Positions 34,220 to 43,309 are shown, counted from the stretch's first letter. The stretch is 64,000 nt of DNA from Sphingorhabdus profundilacus (GCF_009769755.1 NZ_SDWJ01000002.1:992001-1056000), one strand, 5' to 3'. Made by a program: numbers and translations. The notes: generated from the sequence alone by a model not told the origin.

Positions 34220-37189
34220 ATGACTGAACCAGTAGATTATCGCGATACCGTCTTCCTGCCGAAGACCGATTTCCCCATGAAGGCTGGCCTTCCGCAGAAG
34301 GAACCGGTCATCCTTGCCCGTTGGCAGGAGCAGCGCCTCTATGAAGAGCTACGCAACCGCCGTCGTGGACGCGAAAAGTTCATCCTGCATGATGGCCCGC
34401 CTTATGCGAATGGCGACATGCACATCGGCCATGCGCTGAACCATATCCTGAAAGATACGGTCGTTCGGACGCAGACATTGCTCGGCAAGGATGCGCCCTA
34501 TGTTCCCGGCTGGGATTGCCACGGCCTGCCCATCGAATGGAAGGTCGAGGAGCAATATCGCAAGAAAAAGCTGAACAAGGATGATGTCGATCCCGTCGAG
34601 TTCCGCGCCGAATGCCGGGCCTATGCGCAACATTGGGTCGATACGCAGCGCGAGCAGCTGAAACGGCTGGGCATTAATGGCGATTGGGATAATCCCTATC
34701 TGACCATGGATTTCCAGGCCGAGGCGACCATCGTTTCGGAACTGTTGAAGTTCGCCGAAAGCGGTCAGCTTTATCGGGGTGCGAAACCAGTGATGTGGTC
34801 GCCGGTCGAAAAAACCGCCTTGGCCGAGGCCGAGGTGGAATATGAGGATATTGTCTCGACTCAGATTGATGTGGCGTTCGAGATTGTCGAAAGCCCTATC
34901 CCCGAATTGGTCGGCGCGCATGCGGTGATCTGGACGACGACGCCGTGGACGATTCCGGTGAACCAAGCTTTGGCTTATGGACCGGATGTTGAGTATCGCC
35001 TTACCCAAATCAGCGGATTGGCGGGCCATCCCCATCCGGAACACACCGGAAAGTCCGTTCTCGTCGCCGTTGAACTAATTGCTCAACTAGAACAGCGTTG
35101 GGCTTGCTCGCTACAGCCATTGATCGGCCATGTATCAAGGACGTTCAAAGGCTCCGACCTAGCCGGAACCATCGTTCGCCACCCGATGAACCATCTCGGC
35201 GGTTTCTTTGCCAAGCCGCGTCCGATGCTCGCCGGCGATTTTGTCACGACCGACAGTGGCACCGGGCTTGTCCATATGTCGCCCGATCACGGTGAAGACG
35301 ACTTCGATCTTTGCAAGGCGAACGGTATCGATCCGGTTTTCGCGGTCGAGGGCGACGGCAAATATCGCGCCGACTGGCTCTGGCTGGGCGGCGAGGGCAG
35401 CGTCATCAATCCCAAATTCAACGCACCCGATGGCCCGATCTGCACCGCGCTGCGCGAAGCGGGCGGCTTGCTCGCGGCTTCGGCGGATTACAAGCACAGC
35501 TATCCGCATAGCTGGCGGTCAAAGGCCAAGGTCATCTACCGCTGCACGCCGCAATGGTTCGTGCCGATGGACAAGCAACTCCCCTCCCGCTTGCGGGAGG
35601 GGCCGGGGGAGGGTGAGTCTGACTCTGCTCTGGCCGCGACACACCCCCCCAGTGCGGCCTTTGGCTCTGTCCGGGGGGCAGAGCTGCCGCACTCCGTCCC
35701 CGCAAGCGGGGTGGGAACCACCCTGCGCGACACCGCCACCGAGGCCATCGCGGCCACGCGTTTCATCCCCGAAAAAGGCCGCAACCGGCTGTCGTCGATG
35801 GTCGAAGGTCGCCCCGACTGGGTGCTGAGCCGCCAGCGCGCCTGGGGCGTTCCGATCACCTTGTTTGTCGACCGCAAGTCCGGGCAGTATCTGAACGACC
35901 CTGCCGTCAACGCGCGGATTGTCGCCGGTGTGCGGGAATCGGGTGTGGATGCCTGGAGCGAGGATCGGGCGCAGGAATATCTGGGCAGCGATTATGCTCT
36001 CGCGGATTATGAACGCGTGACCGACATTCTCGACGTCTGGTTCGATTCGGGCTGCACCCATGTGTTTACGCTGGAAAGCGGGCGCTGGCCCGACCTGCAA
36101 TGGCCTGCCGACCTCTATCTGGAGGGAAGCGACCAGCATCGCGGCTGGTTCCAGTCCTCACTGCTGCAAAGCTGCGGCACGCGCGGGCGTGCGCCATATA
36201 ATGCGGTGCTGACGCACGGCTTTACGATGGACCAAAAGGGCATGAAAATGTCCAAGTCGCTCGGCAACACAATCAACCCGCTCGACCTGATGCGCGACAG
36301 CGGCGCGGATATCTTGCGGCTGTGGGCGCTGACCGTGGACTTCACCGAGGACCACCGGATCGGCAAGGAAATCCTGCAGGGCGTGTCCGACCAGTATCGC
36401 AAATTGCGTAACACCTTCCGCTATCTGCTCGGCGCGCTCGAAGGGTTTTCGGATGCTGAAAAGGTCGCCGTTTCGGACATGCCGGAACTGGAGCGCTACA
36501 TTTTGAACCAGTTGTTCCATTTGGATTGCAACATTAGAACTGCGATCGGGCAATTTGATTTTAATGGTTATGTCCGGGATTTAACGAATTTTTGTAATGA
36601 AGACCTGAGCCGCTACTTTTTTGACGTCCGTAAAGATTGCCTTTATTGCGACGACCCTGCGGACCTGAAACGCCGCAGCTATCGAACAGTACTCGATACA
36701 TTGTTTCACGCGCTGGTGCGTTATGCTTCACCGGTGCTTGTGTTTACTTCAGAAGAAGCTTGGCAATCTCGTTTTCCAGATGAAGAAAGTGTGCACCTTC
36801 AGGAATTGCCATTGGCTTCTTATGGCTTACATGATCCCGAGATCAGCCAGTTCTTCCAGTTTTACAATTTGGCTAGACAGGACATTCTTGAGGCGATTGA
36901 GCCACTGCGCCGGGAAAAAATCGTCGGTTCAAGTCTTGAGGCAGTAGTTTCCTATTCTGGAGCAGCACTGGCGCAAGAGTTGAATCATATTGAGCCATTG
37001 AATGCAGAATTGCTTGCCGAACTCGCCATGGTTGAACGTGTCGATTTCAATAACGATGCAATTACACCGGGTTTGATTGTCGTCACCAAAACCACAAACC
37101 ACAAATGCGGTCGCTGCTGGCGGCATTTGCCCGAAGTTACCGAGGATGGCGCGCTGTGCGGGCGGTGCGAGGATGTGGTCAATGGCTGA
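34220..37189 (+). CDS. ileS: isoleucyl-tRNA synthetase with an in-frame repeat insertion
   Basis: The 989-residue enzyme has all expected parts: HIGHALNH (class I HIGH), WDCHGLPIEWKVE, a CP1 editing region, DWVLSRQRAWGVPI, GSDQHRGWFQSS, GMKMSKSLGN (KMSKS) and a C-terminal zinc finger CGRCWRHLPEVTEDGALCGRCE. It charges tRNA-Ile. Residues about 453-500 (QLPSRLREGPGEG... to ...PASGVGTTL) do not belong to the family and are encoded by a hairpin-rich repeat; on either side the sequence resumes normally (CTPQWFVPMDK before, LRDTATEAIAATRF after). The frame stays open. From about 36500 to 37090 the bases are more A/T-rich than upstream. The start is ATG34220. Confidence 0.97.
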   Translation: MTEPVDYRDTVFLPKTDFPMKAGLPQKEPVILARWQEQRLYEELRNRRRGREKFILHDGPPYANGDMHIGHALNHILKDTVVRTQTLLGKDAPYVPGWDCHGLPIEWKVEEQYRKKKLNKDDVDPVEFRAECRAYAQHWVDTQREQLKRLGINGDWDNPYLTMDFQAEATIVSELLKFAESGQLYRGAKPVMWSPVEKTALAEAEVEYEDIVSTQIDVAFEIVESPIPELVGAHAVIWTTTPWTIPVNQALAYGPDVEYRLTQISGLAGHPHPEHTGKSVLVAVELIAQLEQRWACSLQPLIGHVSRTFKGSDLAGTIVRHPMNHLGGFFAKPRPMLAGDFVTTDSGTGLVHMSPDHGEDDFDLCKANGIDPVFAVEGDGKYRADWLWLGGEGSVINPKFNAPDGPICTALREAGGLLAASADYKHSYPHSWRSKAKVIYRCTPQWFVPMDKQLPSRLREGPGEGESDSALAATHPPSAAFGSVRGAELPHSVPASGVGTTLRDTATEAIAATRFIPEKGRNRLSSMVEGRPDWVLSRQRAWGVPITLFVDRKSGQYLNDPAVNARIVAGVRESGVDAWSEDRAQEYLGSDYALADYERVTDILDVWFDSGCTHVFTLESGRWPDLQWPADLYLEGSDQHRGWFQSSLLQSCGTRGRAPYNAVLTHGFTMDQKGMKMSKSLGNTINPLDLMRDSGADILRLWALTVDFTEDHRIGKEILQGVSDQYRKLRNTFRYLLGALEGFSDAEKVAVSDMPELERYILNQLFHLDCNIRTAIGQFDFNGYVRDLTNFCNEDLSRYFFDVRKDCLYCDDPADLKRRSYRTVLDTLFHALVRYASPVLVFTSEEAWQSRFPDEESVHLQELPLASYGLHDPEISQFFQFYNLARQDILEAIEPLRREKIVGSSLEAVVSYSGAALAQELNHIEPLNAELLAELAMVERVDFNNDAITPGLIVVTKTTNHKCGRCWRHLPEVTEDGALCGRCEDVVNG
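35579..35712. repeat. hairpin-rich repeat inserted in ileS
   Basis: The insert holds three nested palindromes: CCCCTCCCGC-TT-GCGGGAGGGG (35581-35602), AGTGCGGC with GCCGCACT (35651-35693) enclosing CTCTG/CAGAG, and CCCCGC-AA-GCGGGG (35698-35711). It looks like a REP-type element and is read through in frame, adding about 45 residues near residue 453 of IleRS. Confidence 0.85.
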
Positions 37190-37193
37190 CAAT

Positions 37194-37264
37194 CTTCTTC
37201 GCGCCTTCGCGTCTTCGCGCGAACAATATATATTTGGTTCGCGCAAAGACGCGAAGACACGAAG
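37194..37264. repeat. imperfect palindromic repeat (CTTCGCG type)
   Basis: GCGTCTTCGCGCGAAC and GTTCGCGCAAAGACGC pair across an A/T centre, extended outward by CTTCG units. The plan matches the element at 33077-33141. It begins 5 bases after the ileS stop and may serve as a structured mRNA 3' end. Confidence 0.75.
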
Positions 37265-37276
37265 ATTTCCCATTCG

Positions 37277-37361
37277 CCGTCATCCTGAACTTGTTTCAGG
37301 ATCTTACTTTCAACGGAGCAGCATTCAGACCCTGAAACAAGTTCAGGGTGACGATGCGGGG
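37277..37361. repeat. inverted pair of CATCCTGAA/TTCAGGGTGACG hairpin repeats
   Basis: CGTCATCCTGAACTTGTTTC... and its inverse ...GAAACAAGTTCAGGGTGACG face each other around about 25 bases. The right unit repeats the element at 34161-34185 almost exactly. Together with 37194-37264 they fill the ileS-lspA gap. Confidence 0.85.
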
Positions 37362-37403
37362 TTTGAGGGTGACGGCTTAAGGTTCGCGCGTTAAGGGACG
37401 ATC

Positions 37404-37937
37404 ATGAATCCAAACCCCAAATTTCGCCTGCAGGGCATCATGCTTGCCAGTCTGGTCTTCATCGCTGACCAGATTGTCAAATATATCATGCTAGGCCCGT
37501 TGCAGCTGCAAAGCAGGGGGGTGATCCATATCATTTCCTTTTTCGACCTGCGCTATGCGGAAAACCGCGGCGTATCGATGAGCTTTCTGACCGCCGACAG
37601 CGATGCGGAGCGGTGGGCGCTGGTGGCTTTGACATTGGCGATAGCAGGTGGCGTTGCGGTGTGGATGTGGCGTGAAAAGCAGCGCGGCGACATGCTGGCA
37701 CTATCGCTTGTTTTAGGCGGCGCGCTGGGCAATATTGTGGATCGGGTGCGTTATGGCTATGTCGTTGATTATGCAGACTTGCATTTCGGTAATTTCCGGC
37801 CTTTTTATATATTCAATATGGCCGATGCCGCGATCACCATCGGTGTGCTGATATTGCTTGCCCGCGCCTTCCTGATGCGCGAAAGGGAAACCGTTCAGGA
37901 ACCGGCAAGCAGCGCGGAAATAGTGGAGAGATTATGA
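37404..37937 (+). CDS. lspA: lipoprotein signal peptidase
   Basis: The 177-residue inner-membrane protein has four hydrophobic segments. The catalytic aspartate motifs are LGNIVDRVRYGYVVDY and FYIFNMADAAITIGVL; the segment RYAENRGVSMSFL is also conserved. It removes signal peptides of lipoproteins after lipid modification. The window encodes at least six predicted lipoproteins that would be substrates. Its stop overlaps the next ATG by 4 bases. Confidence 0.96.
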   Translation: MNPNPKFRLQGIMLASLVFIADQIVKYIMLGPLQLQSRGVIHIISFFDLRYAENRGVSMSFLTADSDAERWALVALTLAIAGGVAVWMWREKQRGDMLALSLVLGGALGNIVDRVRYGYVVDYADLHFGNFRPFYIFNMADAAITIGVLILLARAFLMRERETVQEPASSAEIVERL

Positions 37938-38185
37938 AGCGGAAACCTATCCTGATTTTAGCGAGCTTCGCTTTCGCCACTTTGGCAGGTTGCGGGTCCA
38001 CTGGAATATTGGACCGGCAGCGGCCCGACGAATTCGCAGTGACGCGGTCAAAGCCAATCGAAGTACCCGCCAAATTCACATTGCCAGCGCCCACGCCCAA
38101 TGCACCCCGGCCGCAGGATGGCGATACCAAGGAACAGGTCATCGATGCCATATTTGGTGACACTGCACCTGCGCCACGGCCGTAA
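37934..38185 (+). CDS. DUF3035 family small lipoprotein
   Basis: The 83-residue product has a lipoprotein signal (MKRKPILILASFAFATLAGC, Cys20). The mature part has the DUF3035 pattern: ILDRQRPDEFAVTRSKPIEVPAKFTLPAPTP, then a short helix (EQVIDAIFGD) and a Pro-rich end. Alphaproteobacterial genomes often carry such a gene directly after lspA. The function is unknown. It overlaps lspA by 4 bases. Confidence 0.88.
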   Translation: MKRKPILILASFAFATLAGCGSTGILDRQRPDEFAVTRSKPIEVPAKFTLPAPTPNAPRPQDGDTKEQVIDAIFGDTAPAPRP

Positions 38186-38209
38186 TCCGTGCCAGTGAGG
38201 ATATTGAAA

Positions 38210-38644
38210 ATGAAAAAGAAACTGCTTCTGGCCACCTGCTTTTCAGCGATCATTTCCCTGTCCGGCTGTGCCTCGATGGATAAAGCAGGTGTTGAGTTAT
38301 GGAATTGGGACATTCGCGGTAATCAGCCTGTGGTTGCCGAAACCGGTCGGGCGGCACCCTTGGTCGTGCCCCCTGATTTTGCACTTGAACCAACTCAGGC
38401 GATTGCAGCGCGGCCCCAGGAATCGGGTCAGGAACAGGTTTTGGAGGCCATGTTTGGTGGCTCGGCCCAGCGTTCGGCTGCGGAAAGAGCAATTTCGACC
38501 ACATCTGGGGCTGCAGAAATGGGGATCCGTTCGTCGGTCGGTGATCCGCAGACAATGACGGTGAACAAAGGCACGATTACGCGCGATATCATCGCTGCCC
38601 CTGAAGGGGACGGACAAAATGCACAGGCCGTTATTCCGCGCTGA
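38210..38644 (+). CDS. second DUF3035-like lipoprotein
   Basis: The 144-residue product has a lipoprotein signal (MKKKLLLATCFSAIISLSGC, Cys20). Like the preceding gene it has VVPPDFALEPTQAIAARPQESGQEQVLEAMFGG, so the two share the helix EQV(I/L)(D/E)A(I/M)FG and look like a duplicated pair. This copy is longer and has a polar C-terminal half with no motif. AGGA lies before ATG38210. The start at 38189 is rejected for lack of a signal. Confidence 0.78.
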   Translation: MKKKLLLATCFSAIISLSGCASMDKAGVELWNWDIRGNQPVVAETGRAAPLVVPPDFALEPTQAIAARPQESGQEQVLEAMFGGSAQRSAAERAISTTSGAAEMGIRSSVGDPQTMTVNKGTITRDIIAAPEGDGQNAQAVIPR

Positions 38645-38658
38645 CTTTTACGCGGATT

Positions 38659-40590
38659 TTATGCTCTAACGCCGGCTTCCTCCACTCCTGCGCTATTGTG
38701 GCGTAGCGCTTTAAGGACGGTTTCGACAATTTGGGGCGCGTTAAGGCCTGCCTCATCATATTGTTTTTGCGGATTATCATGTTCCTGAAAAATATCGGGC
38801 AGGCGCATCGTCCGGATCTTCAATCCCGTGTCCATGAGGCCCAGATCGCTGGCCAATGTCAGCACATGTGCGCCAAGGCCGCCAATCGAGGCTTCTTCGA
38901 CCGTGATGATAACGTCATGGGTCGCGATTAAATGCCGGATCAGATTTTCGTCGAGCGGCTTGACAAAACGCAGGTCGGCAACCGTGGTGCTAAGACCCTT
39001 GGCGTCGAGCGTATCGGCAGCCTTTAACGCTTCGGCAAGGCGTGTGCCCAAAGAAAGAATGGCGACTTTTTTTCCTTCGCGCACGATCCGGCCTTTGCCG
39101 ATATCGAGGCGCTCTGGCACCGCAGGTAACGCAACGCCCGTGCCATTGCCGCGTGGATAGCGGAATGCGATAGGCCCGCTGTCATGGCAGGCCGCAGTAT
39201 AGGTCATATGAACCAGTTCTGCTTCGTCGGACGGTGACATCACCACCATATTGGGCAGCGTCGCCAGATAGGCGAGATCGAACGCGCCTGCATGGGTACT
39301 GCCGTCCGCACCGACCAGACCGGCGCGGTCAATTGCAAAGCGCACGGGCAAATTTTGGATCGCGACATCATGAACGACCTGATCATAGGCGCGTTGGAGA
39401 AAGGTCGAGTAAATCGCGCAGAAAGGCCGCATGCCTTGGGCTGCAAGGCCAGCGGCAAAGGTAACGCCGTGCTGTTCGGCGATCCCTACGTCAAAGCTGC
39501 GGTCCGGATGGGCTAATGCGAATTTGTCAACTCCCGTACCCGAGGGCATGGCAGCGGTAATCGCGCAGATTGTGGGGTCGCTATCGGCCAGCTTGGCCAG
39601 CGTTTCGCCAAAAACATTCTGATATGCCGGCGGGCCGCCACCCGGTCCCTTGTCCTGTTTACCGGTGATGACATCAAATTTGACGACACCATGATATTTG
39701 TCGTCAGCAGCTTCGGCCGGGGCATATCCTTTGCCCTTTTGCGTTACCACATGAACGAGCACGGGGCCCTCAGCATTGTCACGAACATTTTCAAGAACGG
39801 GGATCAACTGTTCAAGATTATGGCCATCAATCGGCCCGACATAATAGAAGCCCAGCTCTTCAAACAAGGTGCCGCCCATGGCCATGCCGCGCGCATATTC
39901 CTCCGCCTTTGCAGCGGCATTGTGGATTCGGCGCGATAGCCTTTTGGCAAGTTTGCTCGCCAGACTGCGGAGGCCCAGATATTCGCTGGAGGATACAAGA
40001 CGCGACAAATATGCGGACAGGCCACCAACCGGCGGTGCGATCGACATGTCGTTATCGTTGAGAATGACGACCAACCGGTTGCCCGCGGCCTGCGCGTTGT
40101 TCATCGCTTCATAGGCCATGCCCGCGCTCATCGCTCCGTCACCGATAACCGCGATTGCCTTGCCGGGTTTGCCCGCCATCTTGTTGGCTACCGCAAAGCC
40201 GAGCGCGGCAGAAATTGAAGTCGAGCTGTGCGCGGCGCCGAACGGGTCATATTCGCTTTCGGTCCGCTTGGTGAACCCCGATAGCCCGCCGCCCGTCCGC
40301 AATGTGCGAATTCTATCGCGGCGGCCTGTCAATATCTTGTGCGGATAGCATTGGTGGCCGACATCCCAGATCAGCCTGTCATCCGGTGTGTTGAACACAT
40401 AGTGGATGGCGGTCGTCAGTTCGACCACGCCCAACCCTGCACCAAGATGCCCGCCCGTCACTGAAACGGCAGAGATGGTTTCGGCACGAAGTTCGTCGGC
40501 GAGTTGGCGAAGCTGCGATACCTGAAGCTCGCGAAGATCGGCGGGTATCTTTACCGTGTCGAGCAACGGCGTGTCTGGAACATGGGTCAT
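38659..40590 (-). CDS. dxs: 1-deoxy-D-xylulose-5-phosphate synthase
   Basis: The 643-residue enzyme matches Dxs: [48 protein letters not shown], the TPP-binding [20 protein letters not shown]...[53 protein letters not shown] and [19 protein letters not shown]. It makes DXP, the entry to the MEP isoprenoid pathway and to thiamin and pyridoxal. It is downstream of the zur-like gene on the same strand (33 bases). No Shine-Dalgarno is seen at 40590. Confidence 0.97.
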   Translation of the reverse strand: MTHVPDTPLLDTVKIPADLRELQVSQLRQLADELRAETISAVSVTGGHLGAGLGVVELTTAIHYVFNTPDDRLIWDVGHQCYPHKILTGRRDRIRTLRTGGGLSGFTKRTESEYDPFGAAHSSTSISAALGFAVANKMAGKPGKAIAVIGDGAMSAGMAYEAMNNAQAAGNRLVVILNDNDMSIAPPVGGLSAYLSRLVSSSEYLGLRSLASKLAKRLSRRIHNAAAKAEEYARGMAMGGTLFEELGFYYVGPIDGHNLEQLIPVLENVRDNAEGPVLVHVVTQKGKGYAPAEAADDKYHGVVKFDVITGKQDKGPGGGPPAYQNVFGETLAKLADSDPTICAITAAMPSGTGVDKFALAHPDRSFDVGIAEQHGVTFAAGLAAQGMRPFCAIYSTFLQRAYDQVVHDVAIQNLPVRFAIDRAGLVGADGSTHAGAFDLAYLATLPNMVVMSPSDEAELVHMTYTAACHDSGPIAFRYPRGNGTGVALPAVPERLDIGKGRIVREGKKVAILSLGTRLAEALKAADTLDAKGLSTTVADLRFVKPLDENLIRHLIATHDVIITVEEASIGGLGAHVLTLASDLGLMDTGLKIRTMRLPDIFQEHDNPQKQYDEAGLNAPQIVETVLKALRHNSAGVEEAGVRA

Positions 40591-40623
40591 AGAATATCGT
40601 GATAGCGGGTAAATTTTACCGTG

Positions 40624-41082
40624 TCAGTCACAATCAGCGCATTTCCCGCGCACCTCGATTACGGGTCGGACCTGTGCAAAACCCGCACCTTCGGCCGCGG
40701 CCCTGACATTATTGGTCAGCTTATCATCATCAATATGCGTTGCTGTCCCGCAATTATCGCAGATCAGGAAAATGCAGTCGTGCAAGCAACCGGGATGGGA
40801 ATTTGCAAGATAGGCGTTGGCGCTTTCGACACGGCGGGCAAGGTTGGTCGCGACAAATAAATCCAAAATACGGTAAACACTGTTCGGTGCCACGCGCTTG
40901 CCACGCTTTTGGGATACAAGATCGGCAATGTCATAGGCCGAGGCCGGCTTTTCGAATGTCGCCAGCACGTCAAAAATGTCGGCACGCATGTCTGTCCATT
41001 GCTCGCCCGCGCCGATAAGCGCGTTCTGGGCGGCTGCGGCGAGGGAAGCGCCCTCATGTTCGTGATGATGATGTATTGCCAT
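40624..41082 (-). CDS. Fur-family regulator, Zur-like
   Basis: The 152-residue product has a His-rich start (MAIHHHHEHEG), a winged helix (LATFEKPASAYDIADLVSQKRGKRVAPNSVYRILDLFVATNLARRVES) and the Fur dimer domain with CLHDCIFLICDNCGTATHIDDD and terminal CADC, giving the structural zinc CxxC pairs. Family members with this HDC...CxxC spacing are often zinc regulators (Zur). Zur assignment is supported by a MerC-domain gene nearby with a candidate Zur box, but not proven. The -10 lies 6 bases before the ATG and no Shine-Dalgarno is present. Confidence 0.8.
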   Translation of the reverse strand: MAIHHHHEHEGASLAAAAQNALIGAGEQWTDMRADIFDVLATFEKPASAYDIADLVSQKRGKRVAPNSVYRILDLFVATNLARRVESANAYLANSHPGCLHDCIFLICDNCGTATHIDDDKLTNNVRAAAEGAGFAQVRPVIEVRGKCADCD

Positions 41083-41088
41083 GAACTG

Positions 41089-41117
41089 AATTTAGGCGGT
41101 CACTGAGCCATAAGCAA
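41089..41117 (-). promoter_or_regulatory. possible leaderless promoter of the zur-like gene
   Basis: Minus strand: -35 TTGCTT (41117-41112), 17-base spacer, -10 TAAATT (41094-41089), 6 bases, then ATG. Spacing is right but the -35 is weak, and no palindrome is in the spacer. Confidence 0.4.
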
Positions 41118-41193
41118 GCTCTGGCTTGAGCCAGAGCCGGGCTGCGAGCTCGCCCACACTGCCGCCGATATCTGTGCGTTCACAACATGTGGG

Positions 41194-42219
41194 TCAATCG
41201 GGCGTAAACACAAGCTTCGGTCCACTATCTGTCATGGCATCGGCGGCCTGGGCAAAGGGCACAATCTTGTGTGTGATATGTTCCGGATGCAATTTACCGC
41301 AGGCCATGCACCCAAGAACGTCCGGAAGCCAGTTTCGTGCGCTGGCGCGGCTGGTATGAAATGTCAGCCCCCTATAATAGGCTTGCATCAACGGCACCGG
41401 GGTTGTCGAACCGAAATGCATGGCAACGCTTGTTAAAATGGCATTCGGTCGGCACGAGCGCATCGCAAAGGCAAGCGCATCTGGTGAACCTGCTGCCTCA
41501 ACAACAATTTCAAAAAGCTCATCCGGCTCGCGCCCTTGCCCTAGATTCAAAGGTTCGGCGGCGGCCCCCATCTGCTTGGCAAGTTCACAATTGGCCCTGT
41601 TGTCGTCCAGATATAGAACGCGGCCTGCCCCCAAAGCAACTGCGGCGCCTGCTGCATATAATCCAACGCTTTGGGCCAGTCCGCCGACGATCAGGACGGT
41701 GGCTGCGGGATATTGTGCAAGCTGGGGGGCAACTGCACGCCAACCATCAGGAATATTGTCGGCAGCGCTCGCCGCTGTAAGCGGGTCTATCCCGTGCGGA
41801 AGCGGAACCAGCATGAAGTCTGCAAAAGGCACGCGGATCGCGTCGGACAGTGCACCGCCATATTCGACACGCCCGCCGCCAAGTCCAAAGGAAGAATAGG
41901 CAGGAACAGCCTCGCATGAAGCGGTAAAGCCGCGTCGGCACGATGTGCAGGATCCGCAACTGATCTGGAATGGGACAACAACATGTTGTCCCGGCGTCAC
42001 ATTCGCGCGGCTTCCCGCGTCGATTACTTCGCCGACCATTTCATGGCCAAAGGCGAACGGACCCGGGAAGGGTACAGCACCGGTCGCGATGTAAAGATCA
42101 AGGTCGCACCGTGCGACAGCCAACGGACGGACAATTGCGTCGGTCTCGCTCTGGATTTTCGGCGCAGGAACGTCATGCCATTCAAAACAATTTGGCCGGA
42201 TAAAGGTCAATTGGCGCAT
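41194..42219 (-). CDS. zinc-dependent alcohol dehydrogenase family protein
   Basis: The 341-residue product is a medium-chain dehydrogenase/reductase. It has FGHEMVGEVIDAGSRANVTPGQHVVVPFQISCGSCTSCRRGFTASC with the four cysteines of the structural zinc site, a catalytic Cys and His pair early (RCDLD, FGHE), and a nucleotide-binding VLIVGGLAQSVGLYAAGAAVALG. The usual GxGxxG is here GGLAQSVG, so cofactor binding may differ. A GGGAG precedes ATG42219. It diverges from a LysR regulator over about 170 bp, which is likely its regulator. The substrate is unknown. Confidence 0.88.
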   Translation of the reverse strand: MRQLTFIRPNCFEWHDVPAPKIQSETDAIVRPLAVARCDLDLYIATGAVPFPGPFAFGHEMVGEVIDAGSRANVTPGQHVVVPFQISCGSCTSCRRGFTASCEAVPAYSSFGLGGGRVEYGGALSDAIRVPFADFMLVPLPHGIDPLTAASAADNIPDGWRAVAPQLAQYPAATVLIVGGLAQSVGLYAAGAAVALGAGRVLYLDDNRANCELAKQMGAAAEPLNLGQGREPDELFEIVVEAAGSPDALAFAMRSCRPNAILTSVAMHFGSTTPVPLMQAYYRGLTFHTSRASARNWLPDVLGCMACGKLHPEHITHKIVPFAQAADAMTDSGPKLVFTPD

Positions 42220-42388
42220 AATCGAGTGTCTCCCTTCGTGGTGGCCAAGGCAGGAGACAGGCTGCAAGTACGGAGCCAACGCGTAAAACACAGCATAGAC
42301 AAACTTCCCTTCTGCGCGCCAATGTTCAGCATTGCGGTAAATAATCAAATGCGCGATATTGCAAAACAGATGGCTATTTTCGCAAAGC
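42220..42388. promoter_or_regulatory. divergent control region, alcohol dehydrogenase and LysR genes
   Basis: The 169 bases between the divergent starts are A/T-rich at the LysR end (TAAATAATCAAATG, ATATTGCAAAAC). A GCGGTAAATAATC stretch near 42335-42350 and TTGC/GCAA half-sites are possible LysR contacts (T-N11-A type), but no single site stands out. Confidence 0.35.
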
Positions 42389-43309
42389 ATGCTTGATCCC
42401 CGTGATCTGGATGATCTGATCGCCATTTGGCGTTCAGGGTCATTAAGTGCAGCCGCAAAAAGGCGCGGGGTTGCGATTTCGACGGTATCGCGAAGGGTGG
42501 AATCGCTGGAAATCGCCCTGAGACTTCGGCTGATCGACCGTCAGGCAAAAGGTACAAGGCTGACCGCCTTTGGTGAACAAATTGCAATGGCGGCAGAGCC
42601 TGTTTCGGATCAGCTTGCGCGGGTCAGTCGACTTGCGGATAATTTGCGGAGTGAAAGCGGCACACTTCCTGTAACATTATCTGCGACGGAATTTGTCATT
42701 TCAGATATTCTAGCACCCGCCTTGCCTTCGTTATTCGCACAGAGTGCACATTTCCCGGTGCATCTGCAATCGCGCAGCGATGTTGTCAGTCTTGCCGCGC
42801 GGGATGCGGACATAGCGATACGCATGTCGCGGCCCGATGGGGCCAGCCTCATCATTCGCAAATTGCCCGCTCTTCAGCTCGGTTTATTTGCCTCATGCGA
42901 CTATCTTGATAATAGGCCAGTCGCGCAGATCGATGTGATGCGTGAACGGCTTATGATTTATGATGATAGCTATGGGCGTTTGCCGGAACTTGCATGGATT
43001 GACGAACTCGGTTTGCGCCCTGCCGTTGCGATGCGGACGGGAAGCACAAGGGCGCTGATGTCCGCTGCGCTTTCGGGCGCTGGTATCGCCTTGTTACCTA
43101 TTGCCATTGCACAACGCGAAGGCGGATTGATCCAAATTCCGACAAGGCATGTACCCCCGGCCCGAACACCCTGGCTAATTGTCCATAGGGATCTGCGTCG
43201 TCAGCCAAGCATTCGGGCAGTTCATAATTGGGTGCTGTCCACCTTCACCACACTTGTTGGCGCCTCGACGACTATATTTATGAGTTCAAGGCCCAGGATG
43301 GGGTATTGA
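42389..43309 (+). CDS. LysR-family transcriptional regulator
   Basis: The 306-residue product has the LysR layout: winged helix at about 5-65 (LDDLIAIWRSGSLSAAAKRRGVAISTVSRRVESLEIALRLRLIDRQAKGTRLTAFGEQ) and a periplasmic-binding-like effector domain (LSATEFVISDILAPALPSLFAQ..., DIAIRMSRPDG, ALSGAGIALLPIAIAQREGGLI). The start is ATG42389; a start at 42359 would add ten residues without benefit. It probably controls the divergent alcohol dehydrogenase gene and itself. The inducer is unknown. Confidence 0.93.
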   Translation: MLDPRDLDDLIAIWRSGSLSAAAKRRGVAISTVSRRVESLEIALRLRLIDRQAKGTRLTAFGEQIAMAAEPVSDQLARVSRLADNLRSESGTLPVTLSATEFVISDILAPALPSLFAQSAHFPVHLQSRSDVVSLAARDADIAIRMSRPDGASLIIRKLPALQLGLFASCDYLDNRPVAQIDVMRERLMIYDDSYGRLPELAWIDELGLRPAVAMRTGSTRALMSAALSGAGIALLPIAIAQREGGLIQIPTRHVPPARTPWLIVHRDLRRQPSIRAVHNWVLSTFTTLVGASTTIFMSSRPRMGY

